Shown: positions 1 through 12,641, numbered from the stretch's first letter. The stretch is DNA of 64,000 nucleotides from Paulownia fortunei (GCA_019321725.1 CM033115.1:17246673-17310672), one strand, 5' to 3'. The notes: a model not told the origin generated them from the letters alone. A program made the numbers and translations.

Positions 1-29
1 GAAAAATTATTTTTTAGAAATTTCAAAAA

Positions 30-335
30 TTAATTTAGATACTTTTATTTTGGATCATATATTTAAATTTTAGTTTTTTTTTCAAATTTAAGTTAATTTT
101 TTTTTCATCAAATTCAAAAAGTAACAATATTTTTGCAAATTTAAGTTCAAAATTTAAAAATAAAATATAAGAATTGGAATCGGAATCGGAATCGAAATTG
201 GCCCGACGGTTTTAGAACTCGGACTGTAACCGGCCTTGACGATTAAGGTTAAGAGTCGGAATTTTCTTAAACCGTGGAACTGGCGGTTCTGAATCGTAAC
301 TATCAGTTTTTGAACCATGGTCAGGTCTAACTACA
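30..335. repeat. Dispersed repeat, copy 1 (related copy at 55010-55350)
   Basis: A T-rich stretch containing the phrase aaatttaagttaatttttt runs into a less AT-rich block with repeated ggaatcggaatcg, then aaccg and gaatcgtaac phrases. The same order of phrases recurs at 55010-55350, so this is a dispersed repeat and not unique DNA. No ends or coding sequence are visible, so the class is unknown. From 336 to about 900 I see only AT-rich DNA with no gene. Confidence 0.55.
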
Positions 336-899
336 TATATATATATATAATTAAATATCAAGTTTAAGATTTTTAAAAAATAAAAAAAATGGTTCTAAAT
401 AATTTTCAGTCAGTTTGATTAAATTTTCTATTTTTTGCTCCTAGTCGAACCGAACTGACTACTAATTTGCAGTTGGACCGATCGAAACTACATGTCCGAT
501 CTGAATTTAAAAACATTTTCCCTAATAATGCTTTATTACGCAGGCAGTGGTTAACATAACAGCTAACTTCCAGTTAAAAATTCAAAGAAAAAAAGTAATA
601 TCACATTACAATTCTTATTAAATAAAATTGAGATAAACGAGGTTGAGTTTGTCCGGGAATACATTTTTTTCCTCAACTATGAGGAATGATTTTTCTGCCT
701 AAGTAAGATTTATTAATAATCAGGACTATAAAATAAAGTTTCCTTCATACTCGAAATCTCTTTCAAAATGAGTAATGAGGAATGAGTATTCCCGTCTAAT
801 AAAGATTTATTGATAATCATGCCTAAAAACAAAATTTTCTTTCTACCCTAATAAAAAGTTATATCACATCACACTTATTATTTAATACCAATTAGAAGA

Positions 900-1740
900 G
901 TACAATCGGCCCTCTTGACCAACTCACCAAATCCTGACCAACCAACCAACCATCCCAATCCCCTAAACCCTAACCAACCGCCTGTGCCCTCACCCCCACT
1001 AGCCCTGCCAAACCTACTCAGCACCCCGCTATCCTCCACACCATCTCCACCCCACACACACCCCTATCCTCCACACCTCCTCCACCGACTCCAACACCAA
1101 AATTCCATTTCTATCCCTAATCTTTATCATCATCTCTTCCATTCACTCTCTCCAGAGTCCTCCATCACCCCTATATCCCCGTCTCCTCTCGTCGTTCCAA
1201 AGAAACCATTAAACTTCTTTATATTCCTTTGAACTTAAACTTCCCATTAAACTCCCTAATATTCCCTTGAACTCAAACTTCTAATCCTCCCACCTACCAA
1301 AACCCATGCCAATCCCATATGATTACAGATAAAGAAAATGTAAAAAAATAAGAAGATAAAAGAAAAACACAAGACAAATGGTGAAGATTTAAAAAAAAAT
1401 GAAAAATGAAAAAAATGATCTAGTACTAAAAATTAAGAGTATTAATGTGACTTCATAGCATGTTGGAAGGGGCAAGTGTTACTCAAAATAGCTCATAGAG
1501 ATATTTGGTACATAAACCACATTTCAACAAAGAAGTCATAATTTTGCCAACTTTTAAGTTCCTAATTTATCTACCTCCCACCCAAGGACCAAAAACTCTA
1601 GCTCCATTTTTTGCACTATAGTCAAACTTTAAATAATAGATTTGTGGCATCACAAATTTTGACAGTGGAATCAACACTACACCATGACCATATAAAGAAA
1701 GAAACAAGCTTTATACACTTGGGAAGTAATAAATAGTAAA
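900..1740. other. Gene-free stretch with C-rich low-complexity block
   Basis: Positions 915-1230 are rich in cc, ccac and ctcc runs and can be read through only because of this biased composition. A short aaaccctaa pair near 962-975 resembles the plant telomere unit but is under two units long. The rest, to 1740, is AT-rich with no supported feature. Confidence 0.5.
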
Positions 1741-1745
1741 ATAGT

Positions 1746-2629
1746 TACTGATAAGCATAAAAATTATTGGCCAAACAATTTGTAATAAGACCCATTTATA
1801 AAATAAGTTTGTTGAAAAAAAAAAAATAACAATTCAATTTAATGGGCCTCAAGACATATGTGCGCATGCACTCTATCACACCAGGCTATTCACCTGTCTA
1901 GACGCTTATAAATACTCCAAAGATGATCATTAACAAATATGTCAATTATTTTAGAGTGATTCCATTGTTCTTGTTATCTTGATTCTCTCAATTTTGAGCT
2001 AGTTCTGACTTGACCGTTAGACGATTTTCGTCAGAAGAAGCCCCGACGTCCTAATAATATCAAAGGAAAAAAAATATTAACTTACCTTTATAACTTTATG
2101 ATTTTTAAAAACTGTGCCTCCTCAAAAAACACCCTGAGATTCAATTACTAGAGTTTTCTTCAATAAAGTCTTTATCTCTAGAAATTGGGTAAAATAAGCC
2201 CAACCAATTATATAAACTATTCCCAAGTAATCTTTAAACTATTGAATCTTTCTGAGAGTGGGAAGTCTATATGATAGGCATAAAAATTATTGAGCCTAAT
2301 AATTTGTGACAATGCTCACTTATAAAATAAACTTGTTGAAAAAAGACAACTCAATTCAATGAAATGCAAAATGTGCACATACACCCTATCACACCAAATT
2401 TCTAAACACCTATTAATAATCCAATAATGACCATTAACAAATATACCAATTATTTTAAAACAATTTCACAGTTCTTGTTATCTTGATTCTATCAATCTTA
2501 TTATCTTAAGTCTCTCAATCTTTAGCTTGTTATCTTGATTTGTGATTTTGATTCTCTCAATCTTGAATCTTGAACTAATTCTGACTTGACTGTCAAATAA
2601 TTTTTATCAGGACAAATCCTAGCACCATC
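1746..2629. repeat. Pair of direct repeats, LTR-like remnant
   Basis: Two related segments of about 300 and 360 bases (1746-2044 and 2271-2629) lie in direct orientation. Shared phrases in the same order include gcataaaaattattg, cacttataaaataa, ccctatcacacca, cattaacaaatat, gttcttgttatcttgattct and ctgacttgac. The last resembles the end region of many plant Ty3/gypsy LTRs, which is family knowledge and not proof. The second copy carries extra short duplications of cttgattctctcaatctt. No polymerase sequence lies between them, so this looks like an LTR remnant or tandem duplication. Confidence 0.5.
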
Positions 2630-2639
2630 ATCACTTATT

Positions 2640-4598
2640 GTGATGCAAGCAACCACTTGAAAATTGATCCATTACAAGAAATTCAAAGACTTGGAACATT
2701 CTACATCAGTTACCATACAAACTTCTAAGGGGTAAACATATTCAACTGCCACAAAATGGTTAAAAAGTAACAATACTTCAACCCGTCACCCAGCTTAGTA
2801 TTCATTTTTCAAGGTGGTAGCATCTATACATTACAAAGTAAGCCAATAGGCTTTTAAGTAACTCACTGAAAAATGCATGAACAAATTGAAACATTTCTTT
2901 TCAAAATAGGTACATCCCAAAATTTGGCAGACAAGTTTCGAATTAATTTAACAATAATTTGATTCTGCAGTAGGGAAGAAAAGGAAAGAACACTTCACAC
3001 AATACTTTGACTTTCAGCAGCGCCAATTGTGTTTTGCTTACCCCTGCTTCAATGTAGTGTTATTTTTCATTAACCAGACATGATGAAAACTTGTTTTCAC
3101 TTGAGCTTAAATCAAAGTAAAATCAATCAAGTTCACAAGTCAAAATTTGACACTAGAATTGCATGAATTTTCCTTGTCAAACTATCCTCATTACAAGGTT
3201 GATCAGCTCTAAAACTCTGCTCTGTTAGCTACACACTCGAATTTCCAATTATCTACACCATAGTGGAATTTCGTGCTCACTAGCGTCTGCATCAATGCTC
3301 CAATTTGATGTGAAATGATAAAATTTGAAATTAGTCACAGATCCATCAAAATCATGCAGACAACAAAAGGAAGAAATCAGAAAGTTGGGATGGAAGGGCC
3401 TGTAATACAGAAGTCAGATAAACTGGAATGCATAGCAAAAACTAGCACAACATGGTTGAATAAAACGGGAAATGTATGAAACCATAAAGACATGCATAAG
3501 GGGATGAATTGGGTGGGGCCACACTGGAGAAAGTGGAACCCGACAGAACCAGACTGATTCTATTACATATGAACACGACGCAATTGTACCCAAATGAAAA
3601 AAGCACGCCTCTGCATCCAACTGCAACACAGCCACCAAACCATTCATCAAAAATAGCAGCATCAATTTCTATAGCTATCAGCAAGAAGTACAGCAACAAC
3701 CGATCTACAAGAATATCGGCTATCACTTCCCAGCTACAGCCACGAGCTCATGTGCTGTAACATAACGTGACTCATATAAGCTTACAGGACTTTCCAAAAT
3801 AATTATAGAAATCCCAAAAACAGACATAAGGAGCCAAACTCTGCACCAACAATGGTGCAAGATGGTTAATATCTTACCACCCCCCAAGACCACAGTAACA
3901 GTGACAGATTGCAGATGTGGTTCAATAGATTATCAGCAAACAGAATATCTATTTGTCAACAGCACCAGCCACACTTTACATTGGCTCTCCAGCAACCTCA
4001 ATCATCACTTGTGAAACTCAGATTTAATTCACGAAATCATAGCAAGCAAAATTAGGACTTTCAAGCGATATGGAGAATCTCAATGTGATTCAAGAATAAC
4101 ATGCTAAGTCTTTCCCTTACCAATCATGAAATGCTGAGAAAGTTTGTAAAGAAACTGAGATCATCACCAGCAAGAAATTATAACAATCAACAGCAAAATA
4201 TAAGCAGCATCAACAGCTACTGCATCATCTAAAAACAGCATCATTAGCTGCTGCATCATCTTGTCAATCAGCAACAACTACTCCTCACGTATACAAACTA
4301 TAGAAAGCCAGTAAAGGTTTATATAAGTAAAATGTTCAACAATCTAGAGAAAAAGCAAGAGTTCAGACAATATTTATGGTAACAAACCATTGACAGTAGG
4401 GTGCAGAAACTATCAATATAAAACATAACAATAGATCGAGTACGATGAAAAGGAGTTCAACCTTCGGAATAATTTCACGAAAATCACTTATAGAAACCAC
4501 TACATAGATGATCACAAGGTAGATCAAGTTACTCAAGAAAGCAAATGCTGCCAAAAACAGCACCGCTTAAAAGATTCAACAAGCAGCACTCCACTCCT
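2640..4598. other. 3' flank of the SC35 gene, no coding region seen
   Basis: This stretch is less AT-rich than the true intergenic DNA and lies directly downstream of the SC35 stop codon (minus strand). Part of it is probably the 3' untranslated region of that gene, but I cannot place the poly(A) site. The open frames here are short, overlap on both strands and match no family. Poly-purine and agca-type runs occur around 4190-4270. Confidence 0.4.
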
Positions 4599-6851
4599 TC
4601 ATTCCTGCGGAAAAAAAGATCCAACATGCCGTTGTGAAGAAGAATTCTCAACCAGGCCAATTACAAGAGAGGGATCCAGTACTTACATCAGCCTCAGAAC
4701 GTGGAGATCGGCTTCGAGAATCACGACGACCATGAGGAGAGACACTCTTAGGGGTGGTTGATCGTTCTTTGTGATTACGGACATCTGGACTTTCGCCCCT
4801 AGAAGGAGGTGTTTTGTTTGGAGATGGACTCCTCCGAGGACTTGGACTTCGTCGAGCAGGGGAAGCACTGTCATTCACACCAAAAGCTTAATCATAAATC
4901 AATTAAAAAGCAACAAGTAATGCAACTCATATATGTCTATGATGAAATTAAAGAGATACCTTCCATAAGACCGGCTTCGTCTACGCCTCTCATCGTCATA
5001 TTTGCCTCTTCCACGTTCTCTGCGATTACCAGGACTTCCACTGCGGCTTCGGCTTCGAGACCTGCTCTTGCTTCGGTAGCGATAATCCCTGTCCCTGCCA
5101 CGATGACGTTCACGTTCATTTCTACCCCTACTTCTACTGCGGCTTCTCCTCCTGTAATCCTTATCCCTGTCCCTGTAATCACTCCCGTAAATAAGTTCAT
5201 TTTCTTTTAGAGCAATTGTGATGGTTTAAGAATCATAAAGCCGGAAAGAAATACTGGTAGTAAGGGAGCAACTAAGTTTCAAGTCAGAGAACAGTAGAAA
5301 GATGCTCAACTTTGTTTCTGTTTCTTTCAACTGATGATAAATGGAATTCGCTAACAAATATTGTAGCACGAAAAAAAAAATCTCTAGAAAAAGTTCCAGG
5401 CTATTTACAGCATGAATTGCAGAGACACCTAAGGATATACAAACATAAGCGAATAAGCATAGGAAGAAATACACAATGAGGTTATTACAGTGCTCCGGTG
5501 GTGAAAACAGCCCTTGTTTATTCTGAATGATAGAACAGAAATTTATAATTCAAAAACCTACGTCAACACCGATAAACCAATGTATATAAACTTAAACATT
5601 CATTTCTGCACTGTTACCGATCTAATGCCTTATATATGAAGCAAGCCATAAATTTCAGCGACCACGTGTATTAGCATAAAACCAGAGTTTCCTACCTTGG
5701 CCGAGGACTGCGGCTTCTTGACCTTCCTTTGGCCTTGTAAACAGGTTCCTCGATTCTCCCTTTGTGACTGCTGACAAAAACCACTTACAAATGTCAAAAA
5801 TGGATTTTCATAAGGAAAAAAAAAAACTATAGATCACCAGTACAGAAGTTCAAAACAGCTAAGCCATGTATTTGGCAGAAATCATTGAAAACACCACTTC
5901 ATATATACATTCAAATTAGCCATATGAATCCACAATGGAACTCCAATGAACAAGAGAACTAATAATATTTAATCCAGACTTGACCCCAAAACAAAAAATT
6001 GCAAAACCAGTAAGTTTGGGAAGGGAACCAACTTACATTCGTTCAGCATTGGGCCCATATTTAGCAAATTGTACCATTATTTCTCTCCCATCAACAACTC
6101 TTCCTGCATGTGGAAGCATACCATGTTATGACAACATAAAGAAATTCGACCTTCGTTCATTTCTTAAGCTAACCATTTCAATTTTTCTCCCAACTCACCA
6201 TCTAGCTTTTCAACAGCCTTGTGAGCCTCGTCTTGATACTTATACCGGACAAATGCAAATCCCCTCGAGTCTCCAGTCCTAAATTAAAAGAATCACATAC
6301 AGCACCTTAGATAAACACAACCAAAGATAATAAACAGAGTGAAATAGCACTTAATAATTAAAAAGAAAATTCAAGCTTTCAAAATTAAAGTACTTGTATC
6401 AATCTCACAACAGAAGAACCCTACAGAATCCTGAATTGGGTTTCGAAGCCAAACTACTTCTGAATCAATTTTCAAACCACAATAAAATAACCGCACGGAA
6501 TCCAATTCTTGCGAGAGCAATCACACCAATACACACACTCACTTATATCCCCCGATACACACACAAACTTTTATCACATGCACACAAGCATCTAATATAC
6601 CTCCGGTCTCTGGGGATGAACACATCAACCACTTTACCATACTTATCAAAGAGGGGGAACAAGTCGTCTGCAGTAGTACCTGAAAAGGGTATTCATAATT
6701 AAAACTAAAAAAATGGAGAAATTTTTTTAACTAGCAATAAAAACCAAGGAAATAGAGGCAGAGTGGAGAAGATACGAAAAGTAATGTTGAGGACGAGGAG
6801 AGAGTAAGTGTCTCTGATGTCCGGCGGCCCAGATCTTCCAAAGTGCGACAT
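4599..6851 (-). CDS. SC35: SC35-type serine/arginine-rich splicing factor
   Basis: Eight coding exons on the minus strand: 6776-6851, 6601-6679, 6199-6278, 6037-6103, 5696-5767, 4960-5172 (or 5181), 4687-4867 and 4599-4604. All introns are GT-AG and phases match, giving 257 or 260 residues. The protein opens MSHFGRSGPPDI, as plant SC35 proteins do. An RRM follows (about residues 16-94) with RNP2 LLVLNI and RNP1 RGFAFVRY (57-64). The tail from about residue 115 is an RS domain with many SR, RS and SP pairs. SC35 proteins bind exonic pre-mRNA, help define splice sites and act in nuclear speckles. The final exon adds only a Glu codon and TGA, giving an end SEADE. A possible 5'-UTR intron lies just upstream. 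SR genes often regulate themselves by alternative splicing; that is family knowledge, not seen here. Confidence 0.95.
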
Positions 6852-6877
6852 CGTTCTTGTGTGCTATAAGAGAGGAA

Positions 6878-6886
6878 TTAGGGTTT
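6878..6886 (-). promoter_or_regulatory. telo-box (AAACCCTAA) in the SC35 leader
   Basis: The minus strand reads AAACCCTAA about 27 bases before the SC35 start codon. This motif is known in plants near the starts of genes for translation and RNA processing, usually in housekeeping promoters. A plausible short leader intron, with donor near 6934 and an acceptor TTATAG near 6866, surrounds it. Its function here is inferred. Confidence 0.4.
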
Positions 6887-7539
6887 GAAATATGAGGGGC
6901 TTCTGTAGTTCTGGTTTAAAGATAGAACTCACCAGAGAATTCTGTTCTGGAGGTGACCTGTTCGGACGATTTTGCCCTTATGTAAGTTGCTGGAAATTGA
7001 CCTGTTCGGTAAAGAAGAATAGTTGTATAATAATTTTATAAAATATACTGTTAATATTATTATATATAATTTGATAACTTAATTTAATTTAAATGGCATT
7101 AGTGGGGCTACTTGGGGCATTTTTGCAAATTCATACAAATGAATTTTAAGTTCGAAGTGAATATTTGATGAAACCACCTTTAATATTTTTCCAAACAAAA
7201 AATTATTAATTTGTCAGGTTTTAATTTGATTTGAGCTAGCTTGGTTTGATGCATACTCAGATTTAAACTAAAAGGTATTGTTAGTAATTGGCTTGATGAG
7301 TTTGTCGCCAAATCTGTGTCTTTTTCACAAAATTCCTAGCCCTAAAGGCCAAGATTGTGTTGTCAATAGTAGGGGTGACATGGCATTGAGTGTTAAAAAA
7401 TCAATTCAAATTGATTATTTTATATTGCTATAATCACATAGGATTAAATACATTTTATTTTTTATATTATTAATTTTATATCAAATAATTTATTTTAGTA
7501 ATAAAATTTTTAAATACTTCATAAATCAACAAAAAATTA

Positions 7540-8720
7540 TATTGATGAATCAAAATACCCCTTATTTAAGTAAAATGTTAAATTTACTTTTGCCCTCTAT
7601 TATAAACTATATAACACTTCGCCCCTTTTATAATTAATTTCAATCAATTTGACTCTAAATTTTATTCAACACGGATTGTTTAAATAAAGTATTTTTAAAT
7701 TAAATTTAAAATAATTAAATAGACAAATATAATTTTAATATTATAGAGAAGATACAATAAATTTAAAAAAACTATGTCGCTTAAATTTCTATTACTATCA
7801 TTTTAGATATATAGTTTTAATATAGGCATTAAATTTAGAGTCAATTAAATTGATATTACTTAATAGTATAAATAATTTTATTATGTAAGTTGTGCATGTG
7901 TAATTCAAATATATTAATGAATCTAATTTTAATGTGTAGCTATTTATATGTGAAAGGAAAATGAAAATTAGAAAATAAAAAATAAAAAAAACTTATAAAG
8001 TATATTAATTTAATTAAAGACTTTCGAGTGAAAAATAAAATAAAATTCTAAGAGATGATTTCTAAAATAATATATATAAGATAAGAATAATATTAATTTA
8101 TGCGATATATTTTTTTAATTTAATATGTCTTTTCTATATTATTAAAATCATATTTTGTTATTTATTTAATTTAAATTTACTTAAAAATTTAATTATTTAA
8201 TAAAATTAGTGTTAAATAAAACTTAGAATCAAATTAATTGATATTTGACAATTAAATTGCTATACATTGAAATTAGATTAATTAATATGTTTAAGCTACA
8301 CATGCGCACTTTAAATAATAAAAATATTTATACAACTAAATAATATCAACTAACTTGACCTAAAATTTTAATATTTACTTATTAAAAAAATATATAAATG
8401 GTAGCAATATAAATCTATGGGATATATTTTAAAAAATTAATATCTCTTCCCTATACTGAATTTATATTTGCTATTTATTTATTTTATATTTAATTATATA
8501 TTTATTTATTTAATAAAATTAGAGTCAAGTAAAATATGAGATCAAATTAATTGATATTTAATTTTAGAAAGGAAAAAATATGAGATTTAATATTTTATTT
8601 AGCTCATGGATATTGTTGTCTTTCAATATATTTTTATTAATTTAAAGGGGTATTTAAGACAAAATCAATAGTATAAGGGGGTAAGGGATATTTAATTCAA
8701 TAAAATATTCTATTTATTAA
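7540..8720. mobile_element. Fold-back repeat element with long inverted arms
   Basis: The left arm (about 7620-7940) contains a block around gactctaaattttatt and gtgcatgtgtaattcaaatatattaatgaatctaattt. Its reverse complement reappears at about 8210-8330, with acacatgcgcac and gaaattagattaattaatat. A second partial copy of the inner block, with caaattaattgatatt, is repeated directly at about 8095-8240 and 8411-8570. The outer ends carry cccct...ctttt against aaagggg...gggggtaaggg. There is no coding sequence. This fits a decayed non-autonomous DNA transposon; arm ends are approximate. Confidence 0.55.
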
Positions 8721-9589
8721 CATCAACGAATTAGCAATTTCTTCATGTTTATTATATGATTATTCAAATTTAAATAAAGTGCATATATCACACTTAATTA
8801 CCATATTATGCGTAGGATAACAAATATGAAACATGCTTTTATGATTTTTATTTAAAATCATTCTAGGTGATAGACTTACATAATAAAATTTGAATAGACT
8901 TGCATATTTTAATAATTTTAAGGATTTTTATTCATATTTAAACACTACTTATATGAATAGACTTGCATATTAAAAGCAATGTTTCAAGGAGATTGTCTCA
9001 TTTTTAATAGACATTTATGTAAAAATATTAGTGCATGAATGGTGGGTACCCATAGCATAACAAATTTATTGAACTACCTCTAGAAAATTTCTAAATAGAA
9101 ATAAAATATATTAAATATGAAAATTCTGTATTATGACAATGCAAAATTAGTTAATATACGGAGTCATCTTGGTAATCTTATAAAGAATTAATTATATTTT
9201 TAAAAAAAATTCTCATTACATGGATAATTATCAAGAAATATCATGAGTGTAATTTAATAATGTATGGAAGTTTGTGAGTGTAAACAAATAATCCAGAATC
9301 CATCTTAATAAATCTTAATAAATGAGATAAATCTCCATCTTAACAGATTAGAGTATCTCCTATGTTTTTCAATTTTCATTGTACTTGACTTGGTAGTCCT
9401 TGACCAAAGAGGCATGATAAATTGATAATTAGGTAATGGTTTTATAAGTTCATCAATTTAAGCCAAGTTATTAGAAATGAATTTGGTTATTTGTGTTTTG
9501 ACTAAGAAGTCATAGCCTAGGCCCAATTAGAAAATTAAATATTGAAAGTATTTTACTTGCATAATATTTTTAATAAAAATATTTATTAT
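8721..9589. other. AT-rich intergenic DNA
   Basis: No gene, RNA gene or clear repeat is visible. Small phrases such as gaatagacttgcatat recur at about 8892 and 8956, but nothing longer is shared. Confidence 0.4.
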
Positions 9590-10625
9590 TTCATCTATAT
9601 ATAAATCTACATTAAATGACATCAATTATGATTTGTAGGTTATTATTAATTAAATTAATTAATTAAAATATTTGTTCTTTGTTCAGTTAAATCAAAAATT
9701 TATGAGTCTACTACTAATTTATTAATAAATTTAATCAATTAGACGCAAACTTAAACAAGTTCATATCATATTACTCATTTCTTTCAGAGGATAGGATAAG
9801 AGATGATAGTTATGAAGACTAATATCATTTGTCCATTAGGATATCGTACTTTAATTTACTGTAAAATATTTATAAATTAATAGGCTTAGGACCATAAAAA
9901 TCTACGAATTAAAAGGGTATTAGTTAATTGATAAATTAATATTATTTTAATTTGTATTGTATTTATAATTCAATAAGTTTACTTTTAATTAATTAAAAAT
10001 TCATTATATTTTATCAACCTAATCAATTGAATATAAATTAATTCAAGTATAATTATAATTCAATGAACATACATTTAGTCAACTAAAAATTTATTATATT
10101 TTATCAATTTAATAATTTGAATATGAATTAATCTAAGTGTATTTACAAGTCAATGAATATACACTTAATCAATTTTTATAATAATTATGATTTTACAAGT
10201 CAATGAAAATATCTTGTATTTTATCAATCTAATCGATTGAATATGAATTTAATACGTTATATATAAATTAACTTAACCAAAAAATAAACTAATTGTTATT
10301 GCATTAATTTAACTAAATGTAATCAATGAATTAGATTAAAAAATCTTTATATAAACAACTATATGAAGGAAGATTTTTAGATGGTAGATGATATATTTTT
10401 AGAAAAAATTTTATTAAGAAATTTCTAAGAAGTATCTCTTATATTTCTATAAAAGATTTTTATATCTATTATATTTATAATAGGAATGGGACACATAATT
10501 ATTATAAAGATTTTTTCAAAAAAATATTATTTTATTATTTATCAAATTTATTAATTTAACTTATTAGCCCAAATTAGAAACATAAAAAACTATTATATAA
10601 TAAAAAATAATAATTTATCAAATAC
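9590..10625 (-). repeat. Dispersed AT-rich repeat with internal tandem units (copy 1)
   Basis: Between about 9960 and 10250 a unit of roughly 90-110 bases, built from ttataattcaatgaacatac, ttaatcaa, attatattttatcaat and ttgaatatgaatta, repeats three to four times imperfectly. The right end reads, on the minus strand, tacaacctctataaattag, then a block with gggctaataagtt. The same end and the same tandem phrases occur on the plus strand at 59480-60300. The two are therefore copies of one family in opposite orientation. No protein is encoded and the class is unknown. Confidence 0.55.
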
Positions 10626-11537
10626 TAATTTATAGAGGTTGTACCTCTTTCTTTTTTATCTATTCATCTTCTTCATCTATTTAGAGCCCAGCACTCTCTC
10701 ATTCCATTTCTTTTTTTTAATATCTTCTCTCCCCTTCTCTATTCTCTTCAACATTGCCCACCTCAGTTTTCATTATGTTTCTTTGTCTCCTCTTCATCAC
10801 CACTCTGTGTCTCTTTCTCTCCTCTTCGTCACAACCGCTCACCACCGCTATTGCCATTCACCACTTACATTTGTTAGAGATGATAATGGGGTAATTTTTA
10901 AAATTATAAATGGATCCAGAAAGAATATGGTGTTTTATTTCCAAACATGTTCCGAACTCATTTCATTTTTTTTTATATTTTAATTTGTTATATATGTATT
11001 TATGTGATACTATTTTTAAAAAAATATATTTTTTATAAAATTTCAATTGTGTTATTTTAATAAATATATTTTTAATATTTTTATAGTTATAAAACTGGCC
11101 TAATGGCTCAACTAGGCAATTAATTAATATAATTTAAAGAATCAATTAAGGGCTTAATTTATTTAAGTCCAGGTTTAAGTTTAACAATATGAGCTTGATT
11201 TAATCAAGGCTCAAATTAAATTAGATATGGGACATCTAAATTCAATTTAAGAGAAAATAAGGCAGGAAAACTTTCCAAAAGTGAGTCCATCTTGGAAAGA
11301 ACACCTCACGACAAATGTAAGGGAGTATCTATACTTTATGTGGAACCAAAATAACACACAAGTGTGTGAAGTTTTTGGTCCACCCTAGCCAAACATATTC
11401 TCCTCTTTTTTATTCTTTGTTTTTTTTTGTGTGTTCTTTATTCTTGAATAACAGAATAAAAGAATACAAAATAAATTACTCATACACAAAAGTTTAGATT
11501 ATGAGAATTTTAGTTCATTAATGCAATTAGATTTATT
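10626..11537. other. Gene-free stretch with pyrimidine-rich block
   Basis: Positions 10640-10860 are CT-rich (ttctt, ctctcc, cacc), which opens one frame by composition alone. The translation is Phe/Ser/Leu-rich and matches nothing. The rest is AT-rich and featureless. Confidence 0.4.
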
Positions 11538-12641
11538 TAAAGGTTAATCTTACTTTATTCCTCTATTCATGATAAATATCACTTTACCCCCATATATTTT
11601 CAATTGTCTCACTTTATGTCTTTGTACTCTCATTATGTCTCACTTTACCCCCTTATACTCTCATTATGTCTCACTTTACCCCCTTGTACTCTCATTATGT
11701 CTCACTTTATCCCCCTATACTCTTGAAACAAATAACCAAACTACCATTACTTATTATTTTTAATGAAATTACTTTAAAATAAGTTGATATTAATATATTT
11801 ATATTTATTTTCAAATAATTTTTTCAACTTGATGAATTAATACTTAATATTACTTATAGTAACATTATTTTAAAATATTCTAAACTTAATATACTTATAT
11901 TTAAATACTAATAATTTTTTCAACTTGATTAATTAATACTTAATATTACTTATAGTAACATTATTTTAAAATATTCTAAACTTAATACACTTATATTTAA
12001 ATACTAATAATTTTTTCAACTTGATTAATTAATACTTAATATTACTTATGGTAACATTATTTTAAAATATTCTAAACTTAATACACTTGTATTTAAATAC
12101 TAATAATTTTTTCAATTTAATTAATTAATACTTAATATTAAATTTATTTAATATTTTATTATGCTTATTTTAATAGTTATTCTTTTATCAACATAGTTCC
12201 TATTAAATTTTTATATCATAGAGCTTTTTTTATTAGCTAATACATTTTACTTATAAATTTACTACTCATCATAAATATAAAAAATATATGATATATTTTC
12301 GAATCATATTTTGTTAAATAAGTAAAATATAAGTAATAATTTTTTTATTATTAATGGATTATCAAAATTTCGTAGAAACAATGTTAAATGCAAAAAAAAA
12401 GTTTACTTTAATACTATTAAATAAATTATAATAAATATATTAATATCACTAAAAATAATAGATAATGGTAATTTGGTTATTTTTTTTAAAAGTATAGGGG
12501 ATAATGCGAGACAAAAAGAGGATAAGAGGATAAAGTGAGATATAATGAGAGTACAAAAAAAATAAAGTGAAATAATTGAAAGTATAGAGAAGTAAAATGA
12601 TACTCATCATTACAGGGGGGTAAAATAATATTAACCCTTTA
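11538..12641. mobile_element. Terminal-inverted-repeat element, copy 1
   Basis: The left end (from aaaggttaatcttac, about 11539) is a degenerate inverted copy of the right end (ending ttaaccctt, about 12639). Over roughly 200 bases both arms carry repeated phrases of the form tctcactttaccccc and tactctcattatg. The interior is AT-rich and carries a 96-bp unit repeated three times. The ends and interior match the element at 55733-57024. With no coding capacity it looks like a non-autonomous DNA transposon. I could not identify a convincing target-site duplication. Confidence 0.6.
11825..12112 (+). repeat. 96-bp unit in three tandem copies
   Basis: The word caacttgat begins at 11825 and 11921, recurs at 12017, and a variant (caatttaat) begins at 12113, an exact spacing of 96 bases each time. 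The units are nearly identical through ttacttatagtaacattat and attctaaacttaat. A partial fourth unit follows. The homologous place in the second element of the family holds the sequence once. Confidence 0.8.

Noticed and set aside
958..978. Telomere-like ccctaaaccctaacc
   Set aside because: Fewer than two full repeat units; not an interstitial telomere array.
915..1232. Pro/Ser/Leu-rich 105-codon frame
   Set aside because: Low-complexity C-rich DNA with no domain, splice partner or promoter.
4809..5210. Open frame antisense to SC35 exons 6 and 7
   Set aside because: It is the mirror of the RS-repeat coding sequence; repetitive codons keep the opposite strand open.
10639..10983. 114-codon Phe/Leu/Ser-rich frame
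   Set aside because: Arises from a pyrimidine-rich tract; no homologue or start context.
11569..11763. Short repetitive frames in the transposon arms, also at 12449-12646 and 55770-55982
   Set aside because: They read through the repeated cactttaccc phrases of the inverted arms and do not encode a protein.
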